Source: a virus. Taken from it: a stretch of 63,818 nt of DNA. Both the position numbers and the translations under genes were made by a program. Location: the IMG/VR virus record IMGVR_UViG_3300020020_000030, positions 1-63,818 of that record; one strand, 5' to 3'. Numbering within the stretch: position 1 is the first letter of the stretch; each line of letters begins with the position of its first letter. This document shows, one piece after another, positions 48,103 through 55,425 of the stretch. The notes under the pieces were generated by a model. It saw nothing but the letters and a program-made list of their open reading frames with translations. It ran no database searches and was not told the DNA's origin.

Positions 48103-51100
48103 TCAGGCCCCGATCCTCTCCGCGATTCGGTTCACGGTCATTGTGGCTGTCGCCTCGGGCGCCAGCGAGCCCTGCACCACGATGGCCCCGGACTCGATGT
48201 TCACCACGCGCGACGTCCCTGCGCTAACGGGAGTGCCGCCACCGGCGCCGGCGCCGGCATAGTCGCCGTACGACATCTTGCCCTGCGCGACCGCAGAGAG
48301 TGCGCGCACCGCCGGATCGACCTGGCTGAGCGGCCGGCGCAGAGGCACGAGCGCCTCGGGCCCCGCCTCGCCCCAGACCGACAGCGTGGCCTGCGACGCG
48401 ATGCCGCCGGCAGCCCGGTTGTCCTGCGTGACCGAGCGGTGGATGGTGGTGATGGTGATGGTCTTGTTGGTCGGCAGCCGGTCGAGCGAGCTCTTCACCG
48501 CGTTCGCTCCCGAGATGGCGTCGTGGTTGTCGACGTCGATGTCAGGCGTGTAGGTCTTGGCGTCCAGCTTCTCGAGCGCATCTGACGTCGCCCGGGTCTT
48601 GTCCTTCGCCTTGGAGTCGTTGACGTCGATCTTGGGGACGGCCGTCGACGCATCCATCGCGTCGAGCTTCTTCTTGGTGGCGTCGGCCTTGGTCGTGCCC
48701 GGGACGTTGTTGACGTCGAGGGTCGGCGTGAAGGTCTGCTTGCCGAAGGTGCTCATCTTGTTCGCAGTGCTCTCGAGCACCGCGCCGGCGGGGTCTCCGT
48801 TCGCGTCCAGCTTGGTCGTGTGCGTGGTGTCCGCGAAGGTCTGCATCTTGTTCGCGGTGTCCTCGAGCACAGCGCCGGCAGGATCGCCGTTCGCATCGAG
48901 CGTCGTGGTGGTGACCTTGGCCTCGAGACCCATGAGCTTCGAGACGGTGTCGTCGATGACTCCGCCGACCGGGTCGCCGTTCGCGTCGAGCGTGGTCTTG
49001 TAGACCTTGTTCTCGAAGCCGTAGAGCTGCGTGGCCGTCGCCTCGAGGGCGTAGCTCATCGGGTCGCCGTTGGCGTCGAGCGTGGTGGTGTAGGTGCTGA
49101 TCTGTAGGTTGTCGAGCTCCGCCTGAATCGCAGCCGCCTGCGCCGCCGCCTCTTCCGCGTCCAGCGCCAGCACCGGGTTGACCTCGATCAGCCCGAGCTC
49201 GTAGAGGCGCGTCGCGAAGGCATCCGCCATCTCCATGCCGGCCGACGTGTTGGCGCTGATCAGCGTCTCGACGTCGCCGGGGATGAGGCCGAGCTTGTCG
49301 GCGTACTCCTCGGCCGAGAGGCCACCGAGATCCATGCCGTCCACGGCGGCGATGACCGCATCGCGGCCAGCCTGAATCGACTTCGCCGCCTCCTCGGAGC
49401 TGCCGGTGAGGTTGTACTGCTCGCTGGCGAGATCCAGCGTGGCCGCGGCCAGGTCGAGGACGGCCTGCTGGTTCGCCGCGCCGGCCTCGGTGCTCGCGGC
49501 CCATGCGTTGCCGTTCTGGCCGAGGCTCTCATTGACCGCCCGGATCGACTCTTCGTAGTCGAGCGATGCGCTCTGCTGGTCGCGGAACGCCGACCCCAGT
49601 GTGGTGATCCCATCCGCGACACCCTCCACGGCGTCGAGCGCGGCGAGCGACTTGCCGGTGAGCAGCTCAAGCGCGTCGGCCTGCAGCTCGGCGGCTCCTG
49701 CGCCATCCTCGAGTCCGCCGGTGAGCGCCACGAAAGCGTCGAGGCTCCCCTCGGCGGCGGGCTGTGCCCGGCCCAGCGCCAACCGCACCAGGTCGGTGCT
49801 CTCGACCACGCCGTCCTCGGCGTATGCGGCATCCTCGAGCGCGGACTTGAACTCCGGCATCGAGTCGAGCATCGCCAGGACTTGCTTATCCGTGGCGCCG
49901 AGCTCCTTCGCCCAGCCCGAGAAGTTCTCGACCTGATCCTCGAGCGGGAGATCCTTCATGCCCTTGTCGAGCTCCATGAGCGCGGCGTTCAGGTCGTGCG
50001 CACCGCTCGAGGTCTCCGTCATGGCGGCACCGAACTGATCGAAGATGTTGCCGCTGTTCCACTTGGCCAGCCCCGCGATCGCCTCGTCGGCGTTCTTGAA
50101 CGGCTTCGAGAGTCCGTCGGCCGCGCCGGAGAGCTTGTCGATCGTGGCGATGAGCGACTGCTGCCCATGCGTGGCGTTCTTGACGATGCCGTCGATCTGC
50201 GCGAGCTCGCGCGCCCAGTCGGCCACGGCATCCGTGAGTGCGACGAATCCGACGACGGCGGCGCCGATGAGGCCCGCCTTGCCGAGTGCGCCGAGCTTGC
50301 CGCTGAGCTTGCCCGTGCTGGCGGCTGCTGTCCCCGCGGAGATGCCGACCTTCTCGAGAGCCCCCGAGAGCAGGCCGAACCCCTTCGAGACCGCGCCGGC
50401 GATCTTGAGCGCGGCCAGCGCGCTGCCGATGGCCATGAGCCCGCCGGCGATGGCGACCCAGGCGCCGGGAGGCACGGCCTCGACCATGTCGTTCAGCGCC
50501 TCGGCGACGCCGACCATCGTCGGTGTCAGTGGAGCCAGCGTCTCGCCGATGTCGGCGAGGATGTCCACGAACAGGCCGAGCGGATCGAGCGCCCCGAGGA
50601 TCTCGAGCAGGTTGCCGATCGAGGGCGCGAGCCGCTCGAGGTTCTCGAGCAGCTTCACCGTGTTGTCGATGGCCTGCGGCGTGACCAGGTCGTTGAGTGC
50701 CTGGCTCACGGCGTCGAGCGTGCCGCCGAAGGCGTCCCACACGCGCTGCGCGTTGCCGACCCAGTCCTCGAAGCCGCTCGAGCGGGTGAAGGCGTCGAAC
50801 TTGTTCGTGAGCCGGTCGAGCCAGTCGAACAGATCCTCGACGAGAGGCTGTGCGCCGTTGAATGCCCGGATCAGCGCCGTGCCGAAGGTGCCGACGATGC
50901 CGCCGAGCCGGGTGAGGTTGGGCCCTGCGAGCAGGATGGCCTCGTTGATCTCCTCGAACGCCGCGGTGCCGGGCTTGGTCCCATCGGCGAAGTCGTCGAT
51001 CAGGTCGCCGAGCGCGCTGCCGACCTTCTGCAGCGCGGGCGAGAGGGCGGTGACGCTGCCGCGCAGATCGTAGAAGGCGTCGTCGATCTCGTCGAACGCC

Positions 51101-52212
51101 GCCTGCGAGATGGCGTCCCCGACGTCGCCGAGCGTCTCCTTGAAGCGGTTGAAGGACTGGATCGTCGGCCGCATCGCTGCTGGCGCTGACCCGATCTCCT
51201 GGTTCAGATCCGAGAACACCGAGACGAGACCGACGACGCCGATGACCGCGGAGGTTGCGGCACCGCCGATGGCAACCAGAGCGGCGCCGGCAGCCGAGCC
51301 GAGCGCCGCGACCTGCGGAGCGGCGCTGGCGACCAGGCCGATCACGAGCTGCACGTCCTTGTCGAGCGCCGCGAACGGGTTCAGCTTTTGCAGGTTCGCC
51401 CACACTCGGCTGAGTCGCTGCGTCGAGACCTCGAGCCGGTTGATGTTCTTGGTCGAGCGATCGACAGAGTCGCGGGTCTTGTCGAGGCTGTCGACCCACT
51501 CCTCGATGTCGCCACGCGAGCGGCCGAGTGCCGCGCCGGTGCCCTCGAGCTCACTCTTGAGCCGCGCGAAGGCGACGTCCGTGCCGCCGACCTCCGCCGC
51601 CATCTTGCCGAAGGCGTCGGTGTCGCCGGCCGTGCGGATCAGCCGGCGCAGGTCTGCGTCGAGAGACTCGGTCTGCCGGGCGAGATCCTTCTCCCGCGCG
51701 ATCACCGGCTCGAGCTCGTCGCCGAGCTCGCGGGCAGCCTTCTGCATCTGCCGCATGGTCGTCCATGCGAGGACGTTCTTCTCGACCAGGTCGCCGTTCG
51801 CGTCGACGGTGCGGTAGGTCTCCTTGTTCAGCGCCTCGAGATCGAGATCGAGCTGCCTGACCGCGTCGTCGACGGTGTCGAACCCGCTGGCGAACTCCCG
51901 GAAGGTGTCCTTGTCGGCGAGGATCTCGGCGACGTTGCGCTGCATCTTGCGGAAGCGGTCGGTGACGACGTCGTTGAAGTCGTCCGTGAACCGGCGCGCG
52001 GCGAGCTTGCCCTGGGCCGAGAGCTTGTCCGCGAAGTTCTGCCCGATGCTCGAGATGCGCTTCTGGAACGACGCCTCGAAGTTGTCCCCGAAGTCCTTGC
52101 CACCCTTGGTGCCGGCGGCGGCGATCTGGTTCGCGAGCTTGCGGGCCTGAGCCGGCAGCTTGTTCCCATCGAGACCGACGAGGAACTCTACGCGCCCGAT
52201 CGTTGTCGCCAC
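48103..52212 (-). CDS. Tape measure protein
   Basis: A 1369-residue protein that sets tail length and is ejected with the DNA. The N-terminal third is helical and coiled-coil-rich, with a MATTIGRVEFLVGLD opening seen in other tape measures. Hydrophobic segments near residues 280-310 and 570-640 could insert in membranes. The C-terminal region has four to five 30-residue repeats built on TTLDANGDP. GTG 52212 follows GGGGGGGT. At about 0.15 nm per residue the tail would be roughly 200 nm long. Confidence 0.92.
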   Translation of the reverse strand: MATTIGRVEFLVGLDGNKLPAQARKLANQIAAAGTKGGKDFGDNFEASFQKRISSIGQNFADKLSAQGKLAARRFTDDFNDVVTDRFRKMQRNVAEILADKDTFREFASGFDTVDDAVRQLDLDLEALNKETYRTVDANGDLVEKNVLAWTTMRQMQKAARELGDELEPVIAREKDLARQTESLDADLRRLIRTAGDTDAFGKMAAEVGGTDVAFARLKSELEGTGAALGRSRGDIEEWVDSLDKTRDSVDRSTKNINRLEVSTQRLSRVWANLQKLNPFAALDKDVQLVIGLVASAAPQVAALGSAAGAALVAIGGAATSAVIGVVGLVSVFSDLNQEIGSAPAAMRPTIQSFNRFKETLGDVGDAISQAAFDEIDDAFYDLRGSVTALSPALQKVGSALGDLIDDFADGTKPGTAAFEEINEAILLAGPNLTRLGGIVGTFGTALIRAFNGAQPLVEDLFDWLDRLTNKFDAFTRSSGFEDWVGNAQRVWDAFGGTLDAVSQALNDLVTPQAIDNTVKLLENLERLAPSIGNLLEILGALDPLGLFVDILADIGETLAPLTPTMVGVAEALNDMVEAVPPGAWVAIAGGLMAIGSALAALKIAGAVSKGFGLLSGALEKVGISAGTAAASTGKLSGKLGALGKAGLIGAAVVGFVALTDAVADWARELAQIDGIVKNATHGQQSLIATIDKLSGAADGLSKPFKNADEAIAGLAKWNSGNIFDQFGAAMTETSSGAHDLNAALMELDKGMKDLPLEDQVENFSGWAKELGATDKQVLAMLDSMPEFKSALEDAAYAEDGVVESTDLVRLALGRAQPAAEGSLDAFVALTGGLEDGAGAAELQADALELLTGKSLAALDAVEGVADGITTLGSAFRDQQSASLDYEESIRAVNESLGQNGNAWAASTEAGAANQQAVLDLAAATLDLASEQYNLTGSSEEAAKSIQAGRDAVIAAVDGMDLGGLSAEEYADKLGLIPGDVETLISANTSAGMEMADAFATRLYELGLIEVNPVLALDAEEAAAQAAAIQAELDNLQISTYTTTLDANGDPMSYALEATATQLYGFENKVYKTTLDANGDPVGGVIDDTVSKLMGLEAKVTTTTLDANGDPAGAVLEDTANKMQTFADTTHTTKLDANGDPAGAVLESTANKMSTFGKQTFTPTLDVNNVPGTTKADATKKKLDAMDASTAVPKIDVNDSKAKDKTRATSDALEKLDAKTYTPDIDVDNHDAISGANAVKSSLDRLPTNKTITITTIHRSVTQDNRAAGGIASQATLSVWGEAGPEALVPLRRPLSQVDPAVRALSAVAQGKMSYGDYAGAGAGGGTPVSAGTSRVVNIESGAIVVQGSLAPEATATMTVNRIAERIGA
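48690..49090. repeat. 90-bp repeats in the tape measure gene
   Basis: Codons for LDANGDP recur about every 90 bp, near 48800, 48890, 48980 and 49070, with a degenerate copy near 48710. Each unit encodes 30 residues. Exact phasing preserves the frame, so copy-number change would alter the length of this part of the protein. Confidence 0.75.
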
Positions 52213-52228
52213 CGGGCACCCCCCCGCG

Positions 52229-52866
52229 TCATAGCGCTTTCTGCGCCTGAGAGAACAGGGCCATCTCTTCGTCCACGACGGCCTGGCTCACTTTATCGCT
52301 GCTGCCCCGATTCGTGGGAGCGTTCAGATCTTCGAGCCATCTCTCGAGGTCGTCGTGGGGGATCCGCTCGACGCACCAGAGGTAGATCAGGTTGAGGAAG
52401 CGGCCGAGGGGAAGGCGGAGGGGATCGACCCTTTGCCGGGCGCACGCCCCGTCGATTTCTTGCCACCTTGCTTCGGCGATCCAGAGGAGCCGGTAGACCG
52501 TGTAGGTGGGATCCCGTCGGACACCATCGCCACAATCGAGTCCACGATGCCCTTGTCGTTGTTCTCGTCACCGCCGATGAGCAGGTCGGTGGAGACGACA
52601 CCCTGCGCGACGAGCTTGCGGAGGCGCCGGTAGCCGTTGCCCTGCAAGGTGCCCTCGAGAAACTCGAGACTGCCGGTGAGCACGTCGCTCTGCCGACCGC
52701 CGCTGAGCGTGGCGGACAGGAGCACGATCTGGGTATTCGTCGGGATGTTCGCGACGAACTCCTGGCCGGCGAGCGAGAACTCAAAGACCTCGGGCTCTGC
52801 GCCCTCCTCTTCCGAGTCCTCCTGCTCGACCCGCTTGGCTGCGGCGATGAACTGTTGCTTGGTCAT
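52229..52866 (-). CDS. Tail assembly chaperone, frameshifted long form
   Basis: A -1 ribosomal slip from the short chaperone frame would continue to a TGA at 52229, adding VYRLLWIAEARWQEIDGACA, then LGRFLNLIYLWCVERIPHDD, then ERWLEDLNAPTNRG and MALFSQAQKAL. This has the look of the conserved T extension of GT chaperones and has no start codon of its own. The -1 frame is closed by a TGA at 52568-52570, so the slip must lie downstream of that, probably before about 52480. I see no textbook slippery heptamer; the exact site is unresolved. Confidence 0.72.
52387..52866 (-). CDS. Tail assembly chaperone, short form
   Basis: A 159-residue protein (MTKQQFIAAAKRVEQEDSEE...) directly before the tape measure, the position of the G chaperone that keeps the tape measure soluble and recruits tail tube subunits. 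Its folded part ends near residue 120; the tail (KQGGKKSTGRAPGKGS) is low-complexity, as expected where the -1 frame takes over. ATG 52866 has no ribosome site; a TATTCT hexamer (52879-52874) ends seven bases upstream. Confidence 0.78.
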   Translation of the reverse strand: MTKQQFIAAAKRVEQEDSEEEGAEPEVFEFSLAGQEFVANIPTNTQIVLLSATLSGGRQSDVLTGSLEFLEGTLQGNGYRRLRKLVAQGVVSTDLLIGGDENNDKGIVDSIVAMVSDGIPPTRSTGSSGSPKQGGKKSTGRAPGKGSIPSAFPSAASST

Positions 52867-52888
52867 GGGGCACAGAATACACGCACCG

Positions 52889-53389
52889 CTAGCGCGTGTA
52901 GGGTCCGAGCGTGCGCGCAGCTGCGCGAGCGATCCACGGGTTCGCCCGCTGGCCACTGACCTGCTCGATGCGCTTGAGCGGGTTGCCGTCGAACGAGTCC
53001 TCGGCGCCGCGGCCCTTGTAGTAGATCCATGAGGACTTGGGAACCCACAGGTGCCCGCGCCGGCCGGTGATCGGGCCGTGCGTGCCGCGGTGCACGTACT
53101 CGGCGTACGGCGCGGTGTTGTAGAGCGACCCCCACACGCCGTAGGGCGAGCCGGGTCCGTCGAGCGTGCCCTTGAGCGATCCGGTCAGCCGGTGCGAGCG
53201 CATGAGGTTGCCGGGTGCGTGAGATCCGCCGCGCGGGTCGATGCGCAGTGCGCCCTGCGGTGCCTCGTTCATCGCGTTGCGCAGGAGCAGGCGCATCTGC
53301 GTGGTGTGCCAGCGCGACGCATCGCCGCCGGGGGCGAACAGCGACGCGATGCCCTTGTCGTTGACCCGGACGATCGCCGTGGTAGCCAC
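52889..53389 (-). CDS. Tail terminator/neck protein, HK97 gp10-like
   Basis: A 166-residue protein from GTG 53389, whose first base is the last base of the preceding TAG. YAEYVHRGTHGPITGR and the flanking pattern (ALRIDPRGGSHAPGNLMRSH) resemble HK97 gp10-type tail-completion proteins. It lies in the connector block just before the tail chaperones. Confidence 0.7.
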   Translation of the reverse strand: MATTAIVRVNDKGIASLFAPGGDASRWHTTQMRLLLRNAMNEAPQGALRIDPRGGSHAPGNLMRSHRLTGSLKGTLDGPGSPYGVWGSLYNTAPYAEYVHRGTHGPITGRRGHLWVPKSSWIYYKGRGAEDSFDGNPLKRIEQVSGQRANPWIARAAARTLGPYTR

Positions 53390-53928
53390 TAGACCCTCCG
53401 CACCGCGATCTGCCAGGCGCCGCCGCCGACGCCGCCGATCGAGTCGAGCGGCGAGTACAGGCCGAGTGAGACCTCGACGTCGTCGGCACCGTCGTGCGCG
53501 CCTCGGAAGCAGCACAGGATCGCGCGGCGCATCGCCTGCATATCGGCGGTGTACAGCCGCACCGAGCCGAGCTGCTCCTCCATCGTCGGGGGGACGAACT
53601 TGCCGGCAACCGTCTTGCCCACCGGCTCGCACCGCGAGACGCCGACCTCGAGCAGATAGGCGAGCCCGACCTCGCACCGGGTGTTCACGCCGACGCCGGG
53701 CGTCGGGAAGTCGTCGGAGGGGAAGGCGTTGATCAGCCGGACCCACGCCTGGCCGCATCCATCCTTGCACCCGTCACTGCCGGAGAAGTCGATCACCGGC
53801 GCCGAGCCGGGCATCGGCGCACAGCGGCAGACGGGCGGGAGCCCGGATGCCTCGAGCTCCGCGCAGAGACACGCGACGAGCTCGACGATCAGCGGGTAGA
53901 CGTCGAGATCCTCCCTGAACTCGGGCAT
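53389..53928 (-). CDS. Head-tail connector protein
   Basis: A 179-residue Cys-rich protein (VACLCAEL, PVCRCAPM, DGCKDGCGQAW). Similar Cys-rich proteins occur between adaptor and tail genes in actinophages and probably form part of the neck. Start overlaps the preceding stop (TGATG). Assignment is from context. Confidence 0.7.
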   Translation of the reverse strand: MPEFREDLDVYPLIVELVACLCAELEASGLPPVCRCAPMPGSAPVIDFSGSDGCKDGCGQAWVRLINAFPSDDFPTPGVGVNTRCEVGLAYLLEVGVSRCEPVGKTVAGKFVPPTMEEQLGSVRLYTADMQAMRRAILCCFRGAHDGADDVEVSLGLYSPLDSIGGVGGGAWQIAVRRV

Positions 53929-54755
53929 CAGCCCACCGTCGTCATGCGGGTGCGGCGGGTGTCCGGCGACGCGATCACCGGGGCCACCCGCAGGCCGAAG
54001 GGGTTGTAGGCGTCGATGAGCGCGTCGACCTCGGGGATGTTCGTCTTGCCGCCGGGGAACATGCCGGCCTCAAGCTGGATGTTCACGCCCTGGCGCGCGA
54101 CGCTGATCGTGCCGGCCGGCAGGGTGCACTCGCCGCCGGTGCAGGCCGCGTAGAACTCGGTCGCCAGTCTGCCGGCAGCCCAGAGCGTCACGTCGGAGGG
54201 AGCCGCGCCGAGGTAGTACGTCACGCTGAATGCGTCCGTGCCGTGCGCGTCTTGGCTGAGATCCTGGCAGCTCGGCCAGCAGTCGCCGTCGACACGCACC
54301 AGCCGGTTGCCGTTGTCGACGCGGTACGCCGCGGGATCGAGCACCGCGCCGTTGAGCCAGACCTCGACGACGCCGCCGATCGGGCCGGGCAGGATCGCCT
54401 CGCACAGCGCCGCGCATCCGCAGTCGTTGGGGCCGGCACAGCCGCAGGAGTTGACCCACGCGCCATCGGGCCCGACGTGCGGCGCGAACCGGGTGTACAC
54501 GCCCGGTCGTACGCCAGCGAAGTTGCCGGCGTACAGCGCGGGCGAGATCATCCACGTGCCGGGCGCCTGGCATCCGGCGTTGCAGGGGCGCACCGTGATC
54601 GGGCACATCCCCACCTGCCAGCCGGTGAGACTCGCGAGACTGATCCACGCGAACGCCTCCGCTCGCGCTACGGCGTCAGGATCGAGAGCCGCGAACTCCT
54701 CGTCGGTGTACTTGCACGACCAATCCGCGCCGGGCGGGTAACAGGTGGTGGTCAT
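53928..54755 (-). CDS. Head-to-tail adaptor protein
   Basis: A 275-residue protein with a Cys cluster (MCPITVRPCNAGCQAPGTW; SCGCAGPNDCGCAALCEAIL) and a later ECTLPAGTISVARQGVNIQL. This pattern is familiar from actinophage head-to-tail adaptors, which extend the portal ring. ATG 54755 follows GAGGGAG. The Ro60 cassette lies immediately upstream on the other strand, so this gene and the tail genes after it may need their own promoter. Confidence 0.72.
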   Translation of the reverse strand: MTTTCYPPGADWSCKYTDEEFAALDPDAVARAEAFAWISLASLTGWQVGMCPITVRPCNAGCQAPGTWMISPALYAGNFAGVRPGVYTRFAPHVGPDGAWVNSCGCAGPNDCGCAALCEAILPGPIGGVVEVWLNGAVLDPAAYRVDNGNRLVRVDGDCWPSCQDLSQDAHGTDAFSVTYYLGAAPSDVTLWAAGRLATEFYAACTGGECTLPAGTISVARQGVNIQLEAGMFPGGKTNIPEVDALIDAYNPFGLRVAPVIASPDTRRTRMTTVG

Positions 54756-54813
54756 CGCGTCTCCCTCGTCGGCTGATTCTCCCATTGACGGCGCTCCGCG
54801 CGATAGACGAGAC

Positions 54814-54842
54814 TTGCAGGCTCGGCACTTGCGAGCTACTCT
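54814..54842 (+). promoter_or_regulatory. Promoter of the Y RNA-Ro60 cassette
   Basis: TTGCAG (54814-54819), a 17-bp spacer and TACTCT (54837-54842), followed at once by GTACCCC. Transcription would start near 54849, about 20 bases ahead of the first Y RNA stem, and read through all four RNA units into the Ro60 gene. Confidence 0.6.
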
Positions 54843-54869
54843 GTACCCCACAACTCCACAGCAGACTTC

Positions 54870-54999
54870 CGTAGCGGGTCGCTGAGATCTCGGTTATCTC
54901 GCAGATATCTTGGTTCGACTCCAACGGCGTGCGGGGCCTTACACGCCTCCCGCTGGGCCCGATGGCAGGGCCACCCGGGGCTCATTCCCATCCGCTACG
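54870..54999 (+). ncRNA. Y RNA-like unit 1 with permuted tRNA-like domain
   Basis: A 130-base unit closed by CGTAGCGG (54870-54877) and CCGCTACG (54992-54999). The 5' side continues GTCGC, then a hairpin GAGAT/ATCTC with loop CTCGGTT (54884-54900), matching the Ro60-binding motif shared by all units; the 3' side ends CATTCCCAT before the closing strand. Inside are a T-arm-like hairpin (TTGG, loop TTCGACT, CCAA at 54910-54924), an acceptor-like hairpin (GGCGTG/CACGCC, 54926-54947) and a D-arm-like hairpin (GGCCC, loop GATGGCA, GGGCC at 54956-54972), in the order T, acceptor, D. The unit should bind the Ro60 protein encoded downstream. Confidence 0.75.
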
Positions 55000-55004
55000 A
55001 CATC

Positions 55005-55138
55005 TTGAGACGGGTCGATCGTCGTCGGTTACCTCTTGTAAAGGGCTGGTCCTGGGTTCGAGTCCCAGTCGCGGAGCAATCCGCGGTAGCTCAGTTGGCA
55101 GAGCGGCAAACCCCGGTGGCACTTCACATCCGTCTCAA
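55005..55138 (+). ncRNA. Y RNA-like unit 2 with near-perfect permuted tRNA domain
   Basis: A 134-base unit closed by a perfect 9-bp stem, TTGAGACGG (55005-55013) with CCGTCTCAA (55130-55138). The motif GTCGATCGTCGTCGGTTA follows the 5' strand and GGCACTTCACAT precedes the 3' strand, similar to the Ro60-binding strands of vertebrate Y RNAs. Inside: T arm CTGGG-TTCGAGT-CCCAG (55052-55068); acceptor stem TCGCGGA (55069-55075) closed by the GNRA loop GCAA on TCCGCGG (55080-55086); TA; and D arm GCTC-AGTTGGCA-GAGC (55089-55104). It is a tRNA whose ends have been moved from the acceptor stem to the anticodon position. A small CCT-CTTGTAA-AGG hairpin sits before the variable loop TGGTC. Confidence 0.85.
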
Positions 55139-55146
55139 CTCACTCC

Positions 55147-55216
55147 CTGCGGGTCGCTCGCGGTCGGTTATCTACTCGAAATGGATCAAGCCCGGTCGCA
55201 ACATCCACATCCGCAG
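55147..55216 (+). ncRNA. Y RNA-like unit 3, minimal form
   Basis: A 70-base unit closed by CTGCGG (55147-55152) and CCGCAG (55211-55216). It has the shared 5' motif (GGGTCGCTCGCGGTCGGTTATCT) and the shared 3' ending (CATCCACAT before the closing strand) but only about 20 bases between them, so no tRNA-like domain fits. It may be a stripped Ro60 ligand or a decayed copy. Confidence 0.6.
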
Positions 55217-55322
55217 CACAATCTTTGCTCTGACGTCACCGCGTGAACCTCCCCCCGGGAGGAGCCGGCCAAGGCCCAGGGGCGCAGTCGGGTCAGACGG
55301 CTGCTCCCCACAACTCTGTCCA
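55217..55322 (+). other. Hairpin-rich spacer between RNA units 3 and 4
   Basis: This spacer holds a hairpin CCTCCC/GGGAGG with loop CCC (55248-55262), a GGCC-AA-GGCC stem, and a long-range pair TCTGAC (55229-55234) with GTCAGA (55292-55297) that encloses them. It lacks the Ro60-binding motif. It could be a processing signal, part of unit 3 or the remains of a fifth unit. Confidence 0.45.
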
Positions 55323-55413
55323 TTCGGGTCGCAGAGATCGGTTATCTCGGTACAGCACCTCTCAGGGGTGGGCGGGTTCAACCCCGCCGTTCCGGTCTCG
55401 ACTCACATCTGAA
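55323..55413 (+). ncRNA. Y RNA-like unit 4, next to the Ro60 start
   Basis: A 91-base unit closed by TTCGG (55323-55327) with CTGAA (55409-55413), 5 bp including one wobble. It has the shared motif GGGTCGCAGAGATCGGTTATCTC, with hairpin GAGAT/ATCTC (55334-55348), and the shared 3' ACTCACATC. Inside are a CACCTC/GGGGTG hairpin (55356-55370) and a T-arm-like hairpin GGCGGG-TTCAAC-CCCGCC (55371-55388), whose loop is one base shorter than usual. No D arm is clear. Its 3' strand overlaps the ribosome site of the Ro60 gene, so folding or Ro60 binding could control translation. Confidence 0.7.
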
Positions 55414-55425
55414 AGGGGCATCGCC

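Noticed and set aside
55014-55078. A normal tRNA-Thr (anticodon TGT) gene, suggested by CTTGTAA loop, variable loop TGGTC, T arm and acceptor 3' strand
   Set aside because: No D arm or 5' acceptor strand lies in the correct place upstream; instead they follow downstream in permuted order, and the anticodon-like stem has only three pairs. The Y RNA reading explains all parts, including the 9-bp closing stem.
55243-55425. Longer Ro60 reading frame starting at 55243
   Set aside because: The extra 61 codons run through Y RNA unit 4 and have no ribosome site; the ATG at 55426 has GAAAGGGG and the protein family begins there.
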